From positions 1 to 47,610 of the forward strand of contig MVAQ01000170.1 of the NCBI GenBank assembly GCA_014825775.1: a stretch of DNA of 47,610 bases, given 5' to 3'. A model generated the notes under the pieces. The model was not told the origin of the DNA. It saw nothing but the letters and a program-made list of their open reading frames with translations, and made no database searches. Positions 1-10,896 of this stretch are shown piece after piece. The stretch's first letter is position 1; each line of letters starts with the position of its first letter. A program made the position numbers and the translations under genes. The DNA comes from Krasilnikovozyma curviuscula (Eukaryota; Basidiomycota; Tremellomycetes; Cystofilobasidiales; Mrakiaceae).

Positions 1-448
1 CAACTAAAGTGCCCGCTGGGTTGGATGACACCGTTGTGAACCGGCTGAAGGGTAAGGGGTAACTAGTTGACTTTCTCTCCCTGATGTCGAAGACGGTCTT
101 GTCATCGACGATCTTGTCCAGATTCCACAGCGTTTCGCCTCGCGGCGTATGAGAGCGAGGTGGTTGTTTTGATGATAGTACTGGTGTCTTGACGGTGCCA
201 GTTGGTCCGGACGCAGAGGAAGGAGACGTGGAGGGAAGTGAGAGGTGGAGGGCTGCAGGAATGTGAGAGACACCGGAGTAGCTGAACATAGGACTGAAGC
301 CCAGTTGCAGCATAGACGCTGTGGACAGCGTAGACAGCAATCCACAGACGGCGCTAATAGATTTCGGTGCATCCAGCCAGTTTTCAAAACTAGCTGTTTG
401 TAGTGTGTCCATCGTTAGCACCGAGAAGGTGAATGTTGTTTTGGACAT
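1..448 (-). CDS. Unknown protein, 5' part only (runs off the left edge)
   Basis: An open frame of 149 codons starts at the ATG at 448-446 (MSKTTFTFSVLTMDTLQ) and stays open to base 1, so the gene continues outside the window. The first 60 residues look folded (ENWLDAPKSISAVCGLLSTL); a Ser/Pro-rich stretch follows, then a charged segment with LWNLDKIVDDKTVFDIRE. No family is recognised. The same frame stays open for some codons upstream of 448, so an upstream exon is possible; 448 was chosen because it is the first ATG after the last plausible acceptor. A 15-bp minisatellite lies about 300 bp upstream. The coding call rests only on an uninterrupted frame and plausible composition. Confidence 0.5.
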   Translation of the reverse strand, partial: MSKTTFTFSVLTMDTLQTASFENWLDAPKSISAVCGLLSTLSTASMLQLGFSPMFSYSGVSHIPAALHLSLPSTSPSSASGPTGTVKTPVLSSKQPPRSHTPRGETLWNLDKIVDDKTVFDIRERKSTSYPLPFSRFTTVSSNPAGTLV

Positions 449-958
449 GGTGAAGCAAGGAAAGGCAAGACGGGCGGGGCGCTGCTCGACCAATGCAGAG
501 TATGCTGTCGATAGGACCTGAAGCTGCTTTCGTCCAATGTGTTTTGTTCTCGATGTGAGTGCAGTTACAAGTGTGGTGGTGAGCTCTCCAATAACCGAAA
601 GGAAAGACCATTCAAGTTTGCTGTTGGACTGAAGGAGGTGGTGGTCGAGCAGTAATGCGCAGTCGATTTTTCGACTTTGTTTCGAGGTGTGTCCCTTTCC
701 GACAGGAATCGAAGAGAAACGGAGGTATGGTTGATGTTGTGGCTGTGGTGGTGTTGGTGGTGTTGGTGTTGGTGGTGTTGGTGTTGGTGGTGTTGGTGTT
801 GGTGGTGTTGGTGTTGGTGGTGGTGGTGATTGTGATTGTGATGAGGGCGCTGATGCAGGAGATGAGCGTCTGGATGTTTTAGATGGTTGTGGAGCAGAAT
901 CCTGTTGAGTTGGTTGCGATCAAGGGGGTAAATGTTAGACCTCACCAGAGGTGCGCTA
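449..958. other. Intergenic stretch with minisatellite
   Basis: This lies between the start of the left-edge gene and the stop of the small gene at 959. It holds a GGT/GTT-rich tandem repeat and otherwise nothing recognisable. The His/Gln-rich and Val/Leu-rich frames that cross it are translations of the repeat. Confidence 0.6.
749..823. repeat. 15-bp minisatellite (GGTGTTGGTGGTGTT)n
   Basis: About 4.5 to 5 near-perfect copies of a 15-bp unit made of GGT and GTT triplets, flanked by shorter GGT and GTGATT runs. It lies in the presumed upstream region of the left-edge gene. Read on either strand it gives low-complexity peptides (His/Gln or Val/Leu), which I take as artefacts of the repeat. 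Confidence 0.85.
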
Positions 959-1716
959 TCACAGAACTAGCCCTCCACTCACTAGAACGCTGCTCATAAC
1001 TTCAAGCAGTTGGCATTTTTCATACAGCGCTTTGTTGCTATTACTGCTTGTGGCCTCGTAGTCTAATTCAGCCTCGATACACGACTTCATATCCTCAAGC
1101 CTCTTCCCATCCCCCTCATTCAAATACTCTTGAATTCTTGAAGATGTCGCCAAGTATCTGTCTGCTAGCTCGTCTCCCCCAAGCCTGGAAAGAATATCTC
1201 TCATCTCCTCGCAGACAACCATTGCCCTGACAAATTTGGGACCCAGAACTCGGACCTCCTCGTCCCTCTCTATCTGTAGGAAGACTGAGCTAGATCCACT
1301 CCTGACTGAGGTAGATTCCGAAAATGAACGAGTATCGGCTCCGTTGGAAACATTTGAAAGCGTGTGAGAATCGGTGCGTGTTGAGGATTGGATTTGAGTG
1401 CGTGGGTCAAGGTGCGGAGTTCCTGGTAGTGTTGAGGGCTCAAGCGAGAGAACATTGACCAGATTGGTTAGCTGCACCAGAGGTTCGACCACGACTGCTG
1501 CTGCTGTGTGAGGACGAGAGGGCACGCGGGGCACCAACCTGTCTAAGGCTTGCTGGTATCCCAGAGGACGATAGACCAGCTCTGTCTCAGTGCAATCTTG
1601 AGGAGTTGTGGAGTCGGAGATTTCTACTGCAATGTGTAGCTGCTGCACTGATATATTCCAAGTAGAAGAAGTGCGTCAGAAAAACGGTCAAAGTTCGTAT
1701 CATCAGCAAGAGGCAT
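959..1716 (-). CDS. Small hypothetical protein, two exons
   Basis: The main exon (959 to about 1647) encodes about 229 residues. Its helical C-terminal half looks like a real fold (FVRAMVVCEEMRDILSRLGG, then DELADRYLATSSRIQEYLNE), and it ends SSVLVSGGLVL. The N-terminal half is Thr/Ser-rich. This exon has no ATG at its start. A proposed first exon at 1686-1716 (MPLADDTNFD) joins in frame across a short intron with donor GTTTTT and acceptor ATCAG, giving about 240 residues. That donor is weak, so the start is uncertain. No family is recognised and no neighbour suggests a role. Confidence 0.45.
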
Positions 1717-3386
1717 TGACAGCCGTGACAGCAGCGAAAGCAACCGGTGCTTGGATCAAATTAAAGCCCACGTACGGCGACTGCTTCGTCGTGTTCTCCC
1801 CGAGTGGGAGCTCATCTGGCAGACTGAAAGCACCTAGGTAACGCCCAATGCTGAAAGATCCAGTCAGACGGGAACCTAGGCACACAACATAGGAGCAAGG
1901 TGAGTCTTCTCTGACACAGTCAGCTGTCGATTCCAATGATTCACTCACTTATATTTAAGGAAACAATGATTCACTGGCTTTGATCGTTGGCTGTCAAGAT
2001 GGTTGATGGTGACACGCCCGAACGTTTTTTCGCGCGTTCTTTTATGATTATGATTATCAATTCATTCTTGCTTCAAATTGGTCTTGGCCAGCCAACTTGA
2101 GATGGAGTAACTACCCTCGGTAAGCTGAAATGCACACACTGCATAATTAACAGCAAAAGTCTGGGAGCAAACGAAATGACCCCTGCGCGTCACGTATACG
2201 AGGGTCCTCTCTTTCTTAATCCGACAGTTTTTCCAGAAGAACCTCCTTTCAAAGGCCATAGAGGAAATATGACGATTGTTTTTGAAAATGACTAGAAAAA
2301 CGCACGCTTCGTTGCGATCGAGCCAAATCAGACAATGCGATCTGGCGAAACTTTCATTACCATTGAACGCTTGATGAGTCTTCTGAAAGAGATTTCTCGA
2401 GACCTGTTATATGTTCTATCAAGGGGGAATGTAGAGATGCTGAAACATCACAGCATCCACTGCAGGCGGGGACTCGTCGACACCCATCACGCTCTCCGCA
2501 AACACCACTTCACAGTGCTGGGAATTTACAACAGACCAAGGCAATTCTCACTGCATGTCCTTGTCTCGATCTCAACTCTGCTGTGGTACTCTGAGTGCCA
2601 TATTCTTTCTAAACTGGTCAAATGGTCGAAATGAATCCCAGCCGAAAGAAGACCCTGAAGGGTGTGGATACAGAATTGTGATCGATTGAGCGCAATCAGC
2701 TCTTTCACCAGAAACTATTTCCTCGTCGATACTTCACAATCAGAAAGGAAATAGCTCTATGTCAGCATATCAAGGGAAAGAAAATTAGTGAAAGGAGCAC
2801 CACAGCTCGAAGACATTCAGTGACGCGCAGAAACACGCAGCTATCGTCAACCCTCCAGAAAAGAAGATCATAGGTTTGTAAGCTCTTAGCCCCGCCTCAC
2901 TTCCAACTTCTGCACTCAGAAGATACCCAGCGAGGGGCGCACCAAACATGTATCCACCAAACAAGCTCAACACAATCATCGGGTCGAGCTGCACATTTTC
3001 GACTATTGATGCCATTCGTTAGAGTTCTGCAGTATAGCATCGTAGTATGGATATGGAAGACAGAGAATCATGTCGATTATTTGCTCGGACTGTTCACTTC
3101 TAGTCGTTTACATCGAAGTCAGGTCTCGGGGGTGGGACTAGGCAAATGCTCTGTCGCTCCTAACTCGGTGCAGAAACCCTTCCAAGCCGTCTGAATCAGG
3201 TACGGATAAAGAAGGCCGATTGAATTGTTTTTATGGTCGTAAAAGGTGGGGGGTAAAATGAAGCTCTGGTGGTGATGGTGCAGTAATGTAATGCGTAATG
3301 AGCAGGTGATTAAAAATCAAAACAAGCATGCTTGAGATACTTAATCGATAGCGCAAAGATGCAAGCTAAACTCATTTCCAATCTGT
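1717..3386. other. Gene-poor region, 1.67 kb
   Basis: Open frames here are short, overlap on both strands and lack family signatures. The one recognisable element is an MFS transporter remnant at 2785-3015, listed separately. A frame of about 80 codons at 1703-1948 on the minus strand runs into the small gene at 959-1716 but does not splice to it convincingly. Confidence 0.5.
2785..3015 (-). pseudogene. Remnant of an MFS (monocarboxylate-type) transporter C-terminus
   Basis: The 76-codon frame reads like the last transmembrane pair of a fungal MFS/monocarboxylate transporter: LSLFGGYMFGAPLAGYLLS, a short loop with AYKPMIFFSGG, then LTIAACFCASL, with a stop soon after. In that family this segment follows about ten further membrane helices. 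Nothing resembling them appears upstream on the minus strand up to 3386, nor in other frames. I therefore read it as a decayed or truncated copy rather than a gene. It could instead be an orphan short membrane protein, which I think less likely. Confidence 0.5.
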
Positions 3387-6300
3387 TCAAAGCGCAAGCT
3401 TACAAAGATGAACCTCAAGATCCAGCCTGACCAACAAAGGATCATCAAATCAGCGACGCGCCAACCTTAACTTCAAAGAGTTGCCAGTAACTCACCAGCC
3501 TCCTCCTACTCTTACCATCACCTTCTTGGCCTTCTCATCCCCTGAACCTCTCCCTTTATGTAGCTCCAAAAGTCTACACGACAGTACTTTGGTAGAAAAC
3601 GCAGATGCGAACGAGTACTGCGCAACAGTCTCCCCAGGCGAGTCCTTCGTCGTGATGGGTATTACGCGCTGGACGAGCATCCCATGGGGTACATTGTTGA
3701 CGATCCGAGCGACTTCTATGTCGAGCGTGTTCCATGGTTTGGGCTTGTACGGCGGATGCTCGGTCGCACTTGGCGTCATTGCTCCGGACCTCAGGCTGGT
3801 TCGAGAGGTTGGTCGAGGGAGGGAGCCACCTCGGAAGGACGACGGGGGTGAGACGACTGGAGGTCGGAAATGTCTTCCAGGGCTCGGTGTTACTTCGGCC
3901 ACCCTCCGGCTGGGAGAGTAGAAGGCATTCTGGGCTGCTCTGGTCCTAATTACGTTTTCAGGCGTTTGGGATCTGGAGTAGTCCAAGAATGTTGGTGATT
4001 CTCTTCCGCTACTGAGCAAGGTTCCTCCTTGAGGTATGACAGGCGGATTCAAAGCTTCCGATGACGGCTGATACGGCAGTTTGGGGACAGGAACGGGTAT
4101 GTGGGATACTTTGTTTCGATGTCGGCCAGGGCTGTAGGTCGTTGATGTGGTGCTGTCGGCATCAGAGTAAGCTGGAGAAGCAGCCCGCCTTCCAAAGTGA
4201 TAAGCCGTAGGAGAAGGTGGCGTTGGAGAGGGAGGTGATAGTGGAAGGTGTTGGGAAAAAAGAGATGGGATGTGACTCGGTGTTGTGGCCCTGCCGAACT
4301 TGGAAGCGTACGACGGTGAGGGAGGTTGGACCATATGATTGAAATTCGGAGGTGAAGGGCTATCGAACTTGTCGTAAGTTGATGGATGCCGAGGAGAGGG
4401 CGTGACGGATCCTGGCTCTGTGCTGGGTAGGCGCGGGCCAATTTCATTTCGACTGGCTGATCGCGGAGGTGGAACAGGTTCGTTTTGAGAGTTTACATCC
4501 ACCCTTGATGAAACTGGAGCGGCGAATATAAAGTTTAGCTATTCAGTTCAATAAAATTGAAGTGCAACTAGGGTGAACTCTCTTACCATTCCAACGAGGT
4601 TTCGAGACGGGAATGTCGGTTCGTCGCGCTTGGGAAGACGCGCTTGTCACGTCCGACAAGGAGCTGACGCTCATGTTATTCATGGTTCGAGAGAAGCTGG
4701 AAATGGTTTGAGGTGGTGAGGTAGGAGACTTCATGCTGCTTTTGAGATCCGTTTTGTAATTTGAAATGTAAGACTTGTTGCTAGATAAGGAGTTGTGCGT
4801 CGAAGATGGTTGAGGAGAGCTCGCTGTTGCTTTGGATGATATCGATGAGGACGATTGGTGACCAAATATTGTGCTAGAGGTCCCCATGAGGCCGTTAGCG
4901 ATCCCTTTGAGAGCGCGATTGAGTGGGGACACCGACCTTGGCAGCGAAATCAAGGAGCTTCTGCGGGAAGTTGGCGAAGGTAGTGTCTGAAGAACATCAC
5001 TTCGGTTGATATTGGAAGAGATGGGTACCCCTGTGGGAATGCTGGATCCAGAAGCGCTTTCGTTCAAAAGAGAGTTGTCTCGATGGCTGGCGCTTTCTCT
5101 AGCAACCAAAAAGACGTGTGCTGCGACCAAGTCTGCCTCAACCCGGTCCATTCGCTCTGTCAGAGCTCTATACCTAGATAGCATATCTGAATGCCTGTCC
5201 ACAAAATGATAGATCCATCAGTATCTAGAAAGAAACCATTATAATGGTAGACGCAACGCGTACCTTCTCAAGGTCTCTCCATTCTTGGTGACTCTTTCCC
5301 TCACACCTCTATCTAGAATACTCAACGTTTTCTCCACACCAGGTCGATAATACTTCTTCTTTGCCTCATAGTTTGACAGTAGCGCTTCGAAATCCTTGAG
5401 TGTGGTGGCTTCGTCTGCAGGTGATCGACTGAGGGCTCCTCTGTAATCACCAGAATCGCGCTGCTTCGTCCGCTGGATGCCAACGAGGAAGTCTCTAGCA
5501 TTTGAGACTGCTTTTTCCAAAGACGACATCATGTTTTCCGATTGAGCAGCAGCAATTCGAAATACACTCAACCAGCCTGAATAGGATTGTTGAAGTCAGC
5601 AGAGGTCGAGGAGAATCTTGATATCTGAACACAACAAAACAAACTCACTGTCCTCTTTCAATTCAGCCTTCAGTGTATCCACATCACGTAACATCGAGCT
5701 GTAATCCGAGCTCAGGTCCTGATATCTCTGAGCAACGACCTTCGCTGATGGCGACGACGGTTCACCCTCAGCAACAGCTGGTATCCTAGAACTCAAAGAT
5801 GTGAGACTAATTGAGATGTGTTCTATGGTTGCATCAACAACTGTCAACTGAAATTCGACCTGGGTCGCTTCTTGAGTCGAAGAGCCACCGGCTGGAGGTG
5901 GGCTGGTGGTTGCAGTTGAAGTTTGATGTCGTAGCTCTTGGATCTCTGAGAAGAAAAGACAAGAACATCAGTTACACAAATGATTTGAAGTTTAAGGACA
6001 TTGCGAGAAAGAAGCCACCTCTCGATTGACGAGCACTGTCCTCTCCAACCTAACAAAAATCTAGGCTCACCGAACAGCTTTGAGTTCACGTCCGAGATGG
6101 AGATCTCCATCTCAGTGATATCTGAGAGTAGAGCCAGCACTTTAATCTCACTTAGGTACAAAATCATATAGATTCAAATTAAAGTGGGTCAGCCCTTTCA
6201 TGAAATGGCAGCTCAACGCGAAACAAGACGCACTCTTCTCGACTTGAGGCTTCAGCTACCATATTGGCAGCATCAACAGGTTCACCTGGTAGACTGGAGA

Positions 6301-6408
6301 CAAGGTGATTGCTGGAGATGGCTTGCTGAGCTCCAATCATTGGCCAGAGGCAGAGGTCCTAACCTGCCAGGATTTCGCAGCAGTGTTTCAGATTGCTGCA
6401 AGGCACTC
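3387..6408 (-). CDS. KAR9-like coiled-coil protein with C-terminal GAR (GAS2) domain
   Basis: Probable microtubule-binding spindle-positioning or cytoskeletal cross-linking protein. Exons in order: about 6408-6286, 6150-6071, 5945-5649, then blocks joining in frame at 5576, 5185 and 4518, and a last short exon at 3426-3387. The N-terminal helical part (EIKVLALLSDITEMEISISD, DLSSDYSSMLRDVDTLKAEL, then PGVEKTLSILDRGVRERVT) resembles the KAR9 region. A long Ser/Pro-rich tail with SxP-type sites follows. The C-terminus carries the GAR hallmark VMVRVGGGW, completed by the last exon as LDLEVHLCKLAL and a stop. GAR domains bind microtubules in GAS2 and spectraplakin proteins; KAR9 links microtubule plus ends to actin in yeast. 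I found no convincing start ATG: the first exon is open further upstream, so the 5' end is unresolved. Confidence 0.65.
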
Positions 6409-6807
6409 CTCGAATGAGAAGACCAACCAGAGAAGAAGAGTACAGATGAAGAGGGGAAATAGAAGTTAAAACCTAAAAGCTGAGTAGGATTCGGCAGGGA
6501 AGGGCTGAGTGTTGGAATTCTGTTAGCGAGATTGGTTGACTCCTGACTTTCACCTCTCCGTACTTCGGCAAGTTTCAAAACTTTCCAGCACAAGTGGACT
6601 GCTAAATGAGTAACGTGGGGATCATAAGCACGTTAATACTCGTCCTGACTGATACCCTGTCTAAGCTTGAATTTTAGAGACAGCATGTTCAGCTTCTTGC
6701 GTCACAAAATCAAAACAAAGATGCGCAGAAAACTAGCAGAGTACACAGAGCAAAACAATAGTAAAACCTAGAGAGAACCAAACAAGAGAGCAGAACTTAA
6801 TCGTCGA
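6409..6807. other. Intergenic: 5' region of the GAR gene and 3' region of ARO2
   Basis: The stretch must contain the unresolved first exon or leader of the GAR-domain gene and the ARO2 3' UTR. ATGs on the minus strand at about 6632 and 6686 open only short frames. I see no further gene. Confidence 0.4.
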
Positions 6808-8530
6808 TTAGAGCTCTGGACCCTTATCCTTTGTCACAGGAAGGACCACTACGTTATGAAATGAGAATCAGTAAAATTTCTTACTGTCCCACAATGATGC
6901 GGGACAACACTCACTAGTCGGCGGAAGGGTCTTGATCGGAGGTAGCAAGCTAGCAGCACTCTCTCTACTTGCCTGCATCAGCAGGCAGTCCATAATGGTG
7001 ATGGCAGCCATGGATTCGACGATTGGGACAGCTCTTGGGACAACACATGGGTCATGTCTGCCCTTTGCCGAGAGAGTTCCCGGTGTTCCGTCGTATTTGG
7101 CAGTTTCTTGTGGTTGGGAGATGGTCGCAGGTGGCTTGAATCCGACACTGACAAAAATGACCATAAAGAGGTAAGAGACTGTCGAGGCTTAATTTTGTCA
7201 CAAGAATTGTAAGGTACTCACCGGAAGTAGACGTCTTCACCGTTGGAGATACCGCCTTGGATTCCTCCAGACCAATTTGTTCTAGTCCTCATCCTGCCGT
7301 CTTCACCTTCCACGAAGGCGTCGTTATGTTTTGAACCTCTGACTTCGGTACCCTTGAAGCCGGAACCGATTTCGAATGCTTTGGTGGATGGAATGGAAAG
7401 CATGGCATGTGCTAAGAGAGCTTCCAGCTTGTCGAAACATGGCTCTCCAAGGCCCGGGGGGAGATTTCGGATAACACAAATGACAGTTCCTCCGAGCGAG
7501 TCTTGAGCAGCTTTGGCTTTGCGAATGGACTGTAATACAACAGAGAGCAACAATTCATGGGTGATTTGAAAGACAAATCAGTTTATTTCATAACAACTTA
7601 CCTCTTCCATCTTTCTAGCGGTTTCAGGGTGAGGACATCTAACCATCTCCTGATCGATCTGTTTCCTCGAACAAGTCTTGAGGAGTTCAAGGAATTCGGG
7701 GGTGAGTGGTTCCTCGTCTTCAGCATCATCTTCAGCGGATGCGGGGCTAGGTGCGTTGGTCGGGATGTGGATCTTGCCAACGGACGAGACAAAGGCGACG
7801 ATTTCGATTCCGTGAGCTAAGCTCAAGTACTTCTCAGCAATGGCTCCAGCAGCAACACGACCTATATATGTCGAAGAGAGTTTCTATCAGGCTTTGTCCA
7901 ACCTTGACACTCTGAAGAACTTTATGCATGACTCACCGATCGTCTCTCTGGCAGAACTTCTTCCTCCTCCGGAACTAGCCTTCACACCATACTTGGCCAG
8001 GTAGGTCCAATCAGCATGACTAGGTCTTGGGTAGAGATCAGTCTCAGCGTAGTCGTGAGGCCTCTGGTCCTTGTTCTGGACCAGAAGTCCAATGGGTGTA
8101 CCGAGAGTGACGCCGTGTTCGATACCAGATTGGATCTTGACCTGATCAGCTTCGTTTCTCTATATCAACAAAGAAAGAGTGAAGTTATCGGTAGAAGAAA
8201 AGAGAAGATATCAGAACTTTTGTGCTCTCGCTCGTGCGTCTCAAAAAAAAAAAGTTGGTAAACTCACAGCGGTGGTGATATCGCTCTGGCCAGGACGTCT
8301 CCTGGACAGCTGGACCTGGATATCTTCGGCAGTCAATTCCAAACCCTATTAGATCAAAGAAAGGAGTGGGTTTGGGTAAGAAATCAGCAATGTAAGCTGG
8401 GGTGACTCGATTCCAAAAAAAATTGGCTTGAAAAACGTACAGGAGGAACGCCGTCGATAATAGCACCGACTGAAGCACAGTGAGATTCACCGTAGGTATG
8501 AACTCTGAAGAGATGGCCAAAGGAACTCAT
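6808..8530 (-). CDS. ARO2: Chorismate synthase
   Basis: Converts 5-enolpyruvylshikimate-3-phosphate to chorismate, the last step of the shikimate trunk that feeds aromatic amino acid and folate synthesis; it needs reduced FMN. Seven exons (8530-8441, 8345-8268, 8159-7937, 7861-7602, 7529-7222, 7147-6915, 6848-6808) keep frame and give about 410 residues, the usual fungal length. Family signatures: [18 protein letters not shown] at the start (first signature with the His), [64 protein letters not shown], then [19 protein letters not shown]. The last exon adds [13 protein letters not shown]. Fungal enzymes can be bifunctional, with an NADPH-dependent flavin reductase activity; sequence alone does not show that here. 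It is transcribed divergently from the TRAPPC12-like gene, 122 bp away. Confidence 0.95.
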
Positions 8531-8652
8531 AATTCTCAAAAAATTGATAAGGTCGACGTTTGAAGCTGGATTGGATGCGTCGCCCGCGAAGTGGATTTTG
8601 CCCGTCGACCAGCGTTTGCTGCTCAATTTCTGGAAATCTCTCGAACTCAGCA
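8531..8652. promoter_or_regulatory. Short shared promoter region, ARO2 / TRAPPC12-like
   Basis: Only 122 bp separate the two divergent start codons, if the TRAPPC12-like protein starts at 8653. An earlier in-frame ATG at 8560 would shrink the gap to 29 bp, which would leave almost no leader and is one reason to prefer 8653. I see no clear TATA box. Confidence 0.5.
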
Positions 8653-10524
8653 ATGGAGCCATTTGGATCGACATCTGAACTCCCTCAAGGAAGAAATCGA
8701 GCCTTTTCATTGTCCTCAGCCAGCGCCTTTGCTGATCAACGACCAACAGTGCCGTCCCCCATACCTTCGCTGGGCGTACCAGACATCGACCCATTCGACT
8801 TGGACAACAGCCCTGATGTACCCACGAAAGAACTCCCTACGGATCCTGGAACAGGAGGAAGCCTGGTCGGCGTCAATATTCCTGAAGAAGAGCTACAGGA
8901 GGAGGAAGGGAAGGACGAGGCTGAATCGGATCTGACGAGAAGCTTGCCAGTGATTAACCTGGTGGGGCATCACCCATCACCCGTAATGTCTGTGGATGAG
9001 ATCCATACAACGACTGACGAGAAGAGGAAGTCGAGGAGGAGGAGGAGTTCCATCATGATGGGTCAACATGGCGAAGCTGGTGTACCTTACTCGCTGGGCG
9101 TCGAGGAGAGTGAATACCTCATATCGATCCCTGAACTGCAGGCTGAGAACTTGTTCCTACCGATACCACCAGTGAGTCAGGGCCCGGTTCCCTTTGCGTG
9201 AAGCCAAGTTCACTCTGTTCTTACCCCTCTTTAGAACGACCCTCTCATGTCAACTATCTCTAAATACCTCCCATCTAATGCTCGACCGATACGAGATACC
9301 TCAGGCTCGTACTTACCAACAGATACTATCACCTCACTCATCGCAACATCATCCTACCGATCATTAGCTACAATGGCACACGACCGAATCCTATCACTTC
9401 CACCGACCTCAATCGTTGAAATCTTTGAAATGTGGGAACTTAGACTGCATTGTTTAAACTGCTTATTACTGGTCAGTGGTGGTTTACCCTGTTATGGGAG
9501 CGCTTCATAAAGTTAAATCGCTTTCGCCTCGCAGCCAACCCATCATGCCAGAGAACTCGGTCACTTGTTCTCAGTCGTAGACTCTCTTCAAACCGATCTC
9601 CAAGAAAAAATTAGATCAGATTTCCTTCCGTTCTCAATCGAGATGATGCATTGCTCGTCCTTAGGAAGAAGCGATCCTTACCTCTCCATCTCATCATTCT
9701 CTCGCCTGCTACGAAGGACAAAGAAGCTCGCTAGACTAGCATGCCAGGGTGGTGATACAAAACAACAGAAACTCCAGTATGGGAGAGCTTGTAGAATTGG
9801 AATCAGCTTGGCTGGTGTATTATTAGATCTCAAGGAACCAATCTCAGCCGTCCAACTGCTACAGTCTCTCCTTCGAGAGGATCCTAAACTACCTTCATCG
9901 TCACCAAACCCCTACCTCCTGTTCAACATCGCTAAGATTCACTTCTCGACAGGAAACTTACAACAAGGGACGTACTTCGTGCGGCTGATAGAAGAGAACC
10001 CAACCTCGTGGGAGAGTCTGAAAGGGCTAGCTCGGGGATTGGAGGCGACTGTCATCGGAGATAACGTGAAGGCACAAATGGAGTATTCGAATCTTGCTAG
10101 TGAGGGTGCAGGAAAAGATAAAGATGGGTTTACAGCTGCGAATAATTTGGCGGTTGTTTTGCTTGGAAACGGAAGGCTTAAACAGGTAAGAGCTGTCACA
10201 ATCTCCCTCCACAAGTCTCTGCTAATACTAAAAACCAATTGAAAATTTTTTCTTCAGGCCATATCGACTCTCGAAACCGCCATCTCAACAGCGCCGTCAG
10301 TTGCCCTCACCGAACCTCTCTTGTTTAACTTGGCAACTCTTTACGAACTCAGGACAACGCATGCAACGGAGAAGAAAGTTGAACTTCTGAAACTGGTAAC
10401 ACAGCAAAATAGTGTGATCAAGGTAAGCGGGTGATCTTTCTCGTACTGAAAGTCATCTGTAGAGAGCTGACTTGATCTCCTTGCATTCTATCCTGTCCAG
10501 CCGGGTTGTTTGAAGCTGCAATAA
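8653..10524 (+). CDS. TRAPPC12-like TPR protein (TRAPP complex subunit)
   Basis: Probable subunit of a TRAPP vesicle-tethering complex acting in ER-Golgi traffic or autophagy. Five exons (8653-9171, 9235-9471, 9535-10185, 10258-10422, 10501-10524) give about 531 residues. The N-terminal 200 residues are acidic and Ser/Pro-rich. The C-terminal half is helical TPR-like: [68 protein letters not shown]. The end, [20 protein letters not shown] followed by KPGCLKLQ, matches the TRAPPC12 C-terminal pattern (FNL..YELES...KK...CLKL). The last exon codes only seven residues plus the stop. ATG 8560 is an alternative start adding 31 unconserved-looking residues. Confidence 0.8.
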
Positions 10525-10896
10525 AAGTCTAGTGGTTGTAGTAATGTTGTAACAAATGCACATCATCCGCACTTAGTTGAGACTGCGATCTGCGTGAGAT
10601 TGCAAGTGAGGTGTTTGGCCAACTACACAGAACCTATCAAGCAAACAGCGTGATGACATAGAAGGGAATGGTAGCTGTAGTCAATGCAATAGTTTTGGAA
10701 GTTGAAGCCTGTAATACTACACGTGTTGAAACAGTCTACAGTTGTGCAAGTGATACAGAAAACGAAGGAAAACGTGGTTGTAGAAGTATCAGATGGAAGG
10801 AAGATGAAGAGGATGAACTACAGAGGGGTTAACGAAACTCAATGCAACAGAAATCAAGCAGAAATCAAGCGAAAAAGATGCTGAGATGTATCAAGC
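10525..10896. other. Convergent 3' region
   Basis: Holds the 3' ends of the TRAPPC12-like gene (plus) and the PP1-targeting gene (minus). A 60-codon plus-strand frame at 10702-10884 is Lys/Arg-rich with no family features. I see no gene here. Confidence 0.6.

Noticed and set aside
565..945. His/Gln-rich minus-strand reading frame of 126 codons
   Set aside because: It is a translation of the GGT/GTT minisatellite; no splice or homology support.
3481..3921. 146-codon plus-strand frame
   Set aside because: It is antisense to the Ser/Pro-rich and GAR exons of the minus-strand gene, a common shadow of biased codons.
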